Assembly: GCA_902791695.1 (NCBI GenBank)
Contig: CADAWR010000007.1
Coordinates: forward strand, 1 to 64,000
Source: an uncultured Bacteroidota bacterium
GTDB taxonomy: Bacteria > Bacteroidota > Bacteroidia > Bacteroidales > P3
Direction: 5' to 3'
Length of the DNA stretch: 64,000 nucleotides
The first letter of the stretch is position 1; each line of letters opens with the position of its first letter. The position numbers and the translations under genes were made by a program. Below are positions 61,826 through 64,000 of this stretch, piece by piece. The notes under the pieces are model-generated. The model did no database searches. It saw nothing but the letters and a program-made list of their open reading frames with translations, and was not told the origin of the DNA.

Positions 61826-62782
61826 TCAGCGTATCGCCGCGTGGTAGCGGGCGGCGTTGCGGTTGTGTTCGGCAAGGGTGGTGGCGAAGCGATGGGTGCC
61901 GTCGAGTTTTTCGCTGGCGCAGAAGTAGTTGTACTGGGTCTCGGGGGCGTTGATGACGGCGTCGATGGTGGCCTTTGATGGCAGACAGATGGGTGCCGGC
62001 GGCAGACCGGTGTGGAGGTAGGTGTTGAAGGGACTCTCGACCTCCAGGTGCTTGTTGAGGATGCGGCGGAGGGTGAAGTCGCCTACGGCGTATTTAACCG
62101 TGGGGTCGGCCTGCAAGGGCATTCCGCGCTTGAGGCGGTTGAGGTATACGCTTGCTATCAGTGGCTTCTCGGGGCCGTAGTTGGTTTCCTCTTCGACGAT
62201 TGAGGCGAGGATGATAAGGTCTTTAAGGTCGTTAGGGTCGTTAGGGTCTTTAAGGTCGTTAAGGGCGCGGGTGCGCCAGAAGGCCTCGTATTCTTTCTCC
62301 ATGCGCTGCATGAACTGGTGGGGTGTGACGGTCCAGTAGACCTCGTAGGTGTCGGGGCGGATGAGGTGGAAGCTGTCGAGGGTGACGTTGAAGTCGTTGT
62401 GCATGAGCTTGGTGTTGAGGTATTCGTTTAGCTGCCCTGGCAGGCGGAACTTGCCGATGGTGAGCCGTATGGGGTCCTGCTGGCCGTTGCGCAGCTTGCG
62501 CACCAGGGCCAGGGTTCGCATGTGGGGTTCGACGACATAGGAACCGGGGCGCACGTCGTCGAGCCGTAGCAGGCTGGCTACGAGGCGGAAGGCTGTGGTG
62601 CTGTGCAGCACACCGTCGGCCACGAGGCTGTCGCACAGGGCGTCGCGGGTTGTGGTGTCGGGCAGGTAGAGGCGGCAGGGGTCGCCGTTGGCGGTGGGTT
62701 GGCGCAATCCGAGGGCGCCGGCAAGGCAGCCTGCCAGCACGGCGAGGACGATGATTGTCAGGGCTATGGCGTGTTTCTTCAT
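61826..62782 (-). CDS. mltG: Endolytic murein transglycosylase MltG with a repeat-derived loop
   Basis: A 318-residue single-pass membrane protein that cleaves nascent glycan strands. It has one N-terminal membrane helix (MKKHAIALTIIVLAVLAGC), a LysM-like region, and the YceG catalytic domain. The catalytic Glu lies in ASIVEEETNYGPEKP near residue 200, followed by GMPLQADPTVKYAVGD and FNTYLHTGLPPAPI. Directly before the catalytic strand, where the family has a helix of the IGLTPxE type, this protein reads ALNDLKDPNDPNDLKDLI, encoded by five 9-bp repeats. Frames upstream of the ATG at 62782 lie inside the GNAT gene and are not used. Confidence 0.93.
   Translation of the reverse strand: MKKHAIALTIIVLAVLAGCLAGALGLRQPTANGDPCRLYLPDTTTRDALCDSLVADGVLHSTTAFRLVASLLRLDDVRPGSYVVEPHMRTLALVRKLRNGQQDPIRLTIGKFRLPGQLNEYLNTKLMHNDFNVTLDSFHLIRPDTYEVYWTVTPHQFMQRMEKEYEAFWRTRALNDLKDPNDPNDLKDLIILASIVEEETNYGPEKPLIASVYLNRLKRGMPLQADPTVKYAVGDFTLRRILNKHLEVESPFNTYLHTGLPPAPICLPSKATIDAVINAPETQYNYFCASEKLDGTHRFATTLAEHNRNAARYHAAIR
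62215..62259 (-). repeat. 9-bp tandem repeat inside mltG
   Basis: Five 9-bp units on the minus strand of the form ARNGACCYT (for example AACGACCTT and AAAGACCCT) encode the Asn/Lys-Asp-Leu/Pro stretch beside the catalytic Glu. The same unit type makes up the 18-bp repeat in hemW. Confidence 0.92.
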
Positions 62783-63168
62783 AGTATCTTCTGCATTCGT
62801 ATGGTGTCGATGTAGTGGCTGTCGTATTCGAGCCACTCCTTGAAATGGCCGCACTGGGTGTAGCCTGCTTTACGGAAGAGGGCGAGGGAGGCGGTGTTGG
62901 GAGCCGCGATGTCGGCGTAGAGCGTATGTAGAGCCGTTTCATGAAGCGGCTCTGCATAATATAGGTTCTCGAGGGCTTTGAGCATGGCGAGGGCGTAGCC
63001 TTGGCGGCGGTATTCGGTGGCCACCATGATGCCGACGGCGGCGCGGTGGTTGACAGGGTCGTAGTTGTACAGATCTACGCATCCATAGGGCAATGCGTAG
63101 AGGCGTAGGCTGCCGCTCGACAGCGACGCCCCTTCTTCGGCCACTAGTGTCAGCTTATCTTTCCCCAT
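62779..63168 (-). CDS. GNAT-family N-acetyltransferase
   Basis: A 129-residue acetyltransferase, short for the family. The acetyl-CoA site is VGIMVATEYRRQGYALAMLKAL near residues 45-66 (two overlapping motif parts), then NTASLALFRKAGYTQCGHF near 92. The first strands of the fold are reduced. The start at 63168 overlaps the recG end by 19 bp, and the stop overlaps the mltG start by 4 bp. The substrate (protein or small molecule) is unknown. Confidence 0.85.
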   Translation of the reverse strand: MGKDKLTLVAEEGASLSSGSLRLYALPYGCVDLYNYDPVNHRAAVGIMVATEYRRQGYALAMLKALENLYYAEPLHETALHTLYADIAAPNTASLALFRKAGYTQCGHFKEWLEYDSHYIDTIRMQKIL

Positions 63169-64000
63169 AGCATCTTGTTTTTTGAGTGGCGTATGTAGTC
63201 CTGCAGCCTGGGGTATGCCGCGAGGGTGGGGTCGGTGGCGAGGAGGTCGCGCACTTCGTCGCGGGCGGCGGCCACGAGTGGCTCGTCGTCGACGATGGAG
63301 GCTATCTTGAGGTCGAGCATGCCGCTCTGCTGCAGGCCCTGCATGTCGCCGGGGCCTCGCAGGCGCAGGTCGGCTTCGGCAATCAGGAAGCCGTCGGTGG
63401 TGCTGCACATGGTGCGTATGCGCTCCTGCGAGCTGTAGCCGAGCTGGTCTTTGGTCATGAGGATGCAGTAGCTCTGTCCGGAGCCGCGGCCGACGCGGCC
63501 GCGGAGCTGGTGCAGCTGGCTGAGGCCGAAGTGCTCGGCGTTTTCGATGACCATGACGGTGGCGTTGGGCACGTCGACGCCCACCTCTATCACCGTGGTG
63601 GCCACCATGATGTGGGTCAGGCCGCGCTTGAAGCGGTCCATCTCGAAGGCCTTCTCGTCGGCGGTGAGGCCGCCGTGGAGCATGGAGACGTGGTATTGCG
63701 GACGCGGGAAGTAGCTCTGCACCATCTCGAGGCCGTCGATGAGGTCTTTGAGGTCCATCTTGTCGCTCTCGTGGATGAGGGGGTAGACGACATAGACCTG
63801 GCGGCCGGCGTCTATCTGCTGCTTGAGGAAGGCGAACACCTTGGGGCGGTTGGGCTCGGTGCGGTGGTAGGTGCGCACGGGCTGGCGTCCCGGTGGCAGC
63901 TCGTCGATGACCGAGCAGTCGAGGTCGCCATAGACGGTCATGGCCAGGGTGCGCGGTATGGGTGTGGCGGTCATCACCAGCACGTGGGGCGGGGGAGTGG
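63150..64000 (-). CDS. recG: ATP-dependent DNA helicase RecG, C-terminal part (5' end outside window)
   Basis: The visible 283 residues are the helicase core and end of RecG, which remodels stalled replication forks. Motif III reads VLVMTATPIPRTLA. VVYPLIHESDKMDLK follows, then motif V VATTVIEVGVDVPNA and motif VI LHQLRGRVGRGSGQSYC. RecG-specific ADLRLRGPGDMQGLQQSG is also present. The coding frame runs off the right edge, so the wedge domain and helicase motifs I-II are not seen. Confidence 0.95.
   Translation of the reverse strand, partial: TPPPHVLVMTATPIPRTLAMTVYGDLDCSVIDELPPGRQPVRTYHRTEPNRPKVFAFLKQQIDAGRQVYVVYPLIHESDKMDLKDLIDGLEMVQSYFPRPQYHVSMLHGGLTADEKAFEMDRFKRGLTHIMVATTVIEVGVDVPNATVMVIENAEHFGLSQLHQLRGRVGRGSGQSYCILMTKDQLGYSSQERIRTMCSTTDGFLIAEADLRLRGPGDMQGLQQSGMLDLKIASIVDDEPLVAAARDEVRDLLATDPTLAAYPRLQDYIRHSKNKMLWGKIS

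Overview
The window is a chromosome segment of an anaerobic member of the order Bacteroidales (phylum Bacteroidota). The evidence is: promoters of the Bacteroides type (TTTG, 19-20 bp, TAnnTTTG) in front of many genes; lipoproteins with Bacteroidota-type lipoboxes; two large secreted proteins with a type IX secretion (T9SS) type B C-terminal sorting domain; a GldH-like lipoprotein; and the Bacteroidota forms of signal peptidase I, ParC and the Rnf operon. The genome is GC-rich for the group, and no cultured species is recognised. Energy genes point to fermentation: acetate kinase, an Rnf ferredoxin:NAD+ oxidoreductase, an [FeFe]-hydrogenase maturase (HydE), crotonase with 3-hydroxybutyryl-CoA dehydrogenase, and MeaB of the methylmalonyl-CoA pathway.

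Layout. 1-3140: the 3' end of a 5S rRNA, its terminator, a sulfatase/LTA-synthase-like membrane protein, then a second partial copy of the 5S end with its terminator. 3141-6205: a lipoprotein, a DUF1846 protein and a small membrane protein, all on the minus strand. 6309-11047: ackA, anmK, tRNA(CAU), meaB and a repeat-disrupted hemW. 11033-12287: universal stress and SPOR-domain proteins. 12675-17218: rnfBCDGE without rnfA. 17279-28349: secreted T9SS proteins, then a long plus-strand run of housekeeping genes (YggS, YitT, rpe, rlmI-like, SUMF1-like lipoprotein, folE, lolA-like, tsaB, ABC permease). 28397-33113: pepD and a flippase/lipoprotein/radical-SAM operon on the minus strand. 33389-41043: a degenerate GH20 lipoprotein, hydE, dnaG, a sigma-54 activator, aroA and miaA. 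41031-42764: hbd and crt. 42765-43858: a gene-poor stretch of repeats plus a decayed T9SS gene. 43859-47557: lipoproteins, cca and NUDIX. 47750-55453: a repeat-bearing glycosyltransferase, lepB, parC, a second glycosyltransferase and hflX. 55564-64000: uvrC, gldH-like, asd, a T9SS protein, mltG, GNAT and partial recG on the minus strand.

The most unusual content lies in the non-coding and repeat DNA. (i) Five long intergenic elements, plus one short one, are built from 11-bp units that mostly end in CG and stay in an 11-bp register for up to about 175 bp. They share a core unit TTAAACAACCG, and two are near-perfect palindromes. (ii) Two copies of an approximately 115-bp 3'-UTR module follow cca and hflX, with conserved flanks and hairpins whose stems differ in sequence but keep pairing. 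(iii) Many unrelated 7-, 8-, 9- and 18-bp tandem repeats sit in gene junctions and inside genes. They break the hemW frame, replace a loop in MltG, and give a glycosyltransferase heptanucleotide tracts suited to phase variation. (iv) A 5S-end duplication flanks a single gene.

All calls rest on reading the sequence and on knowledge of protein families. No database search was run.
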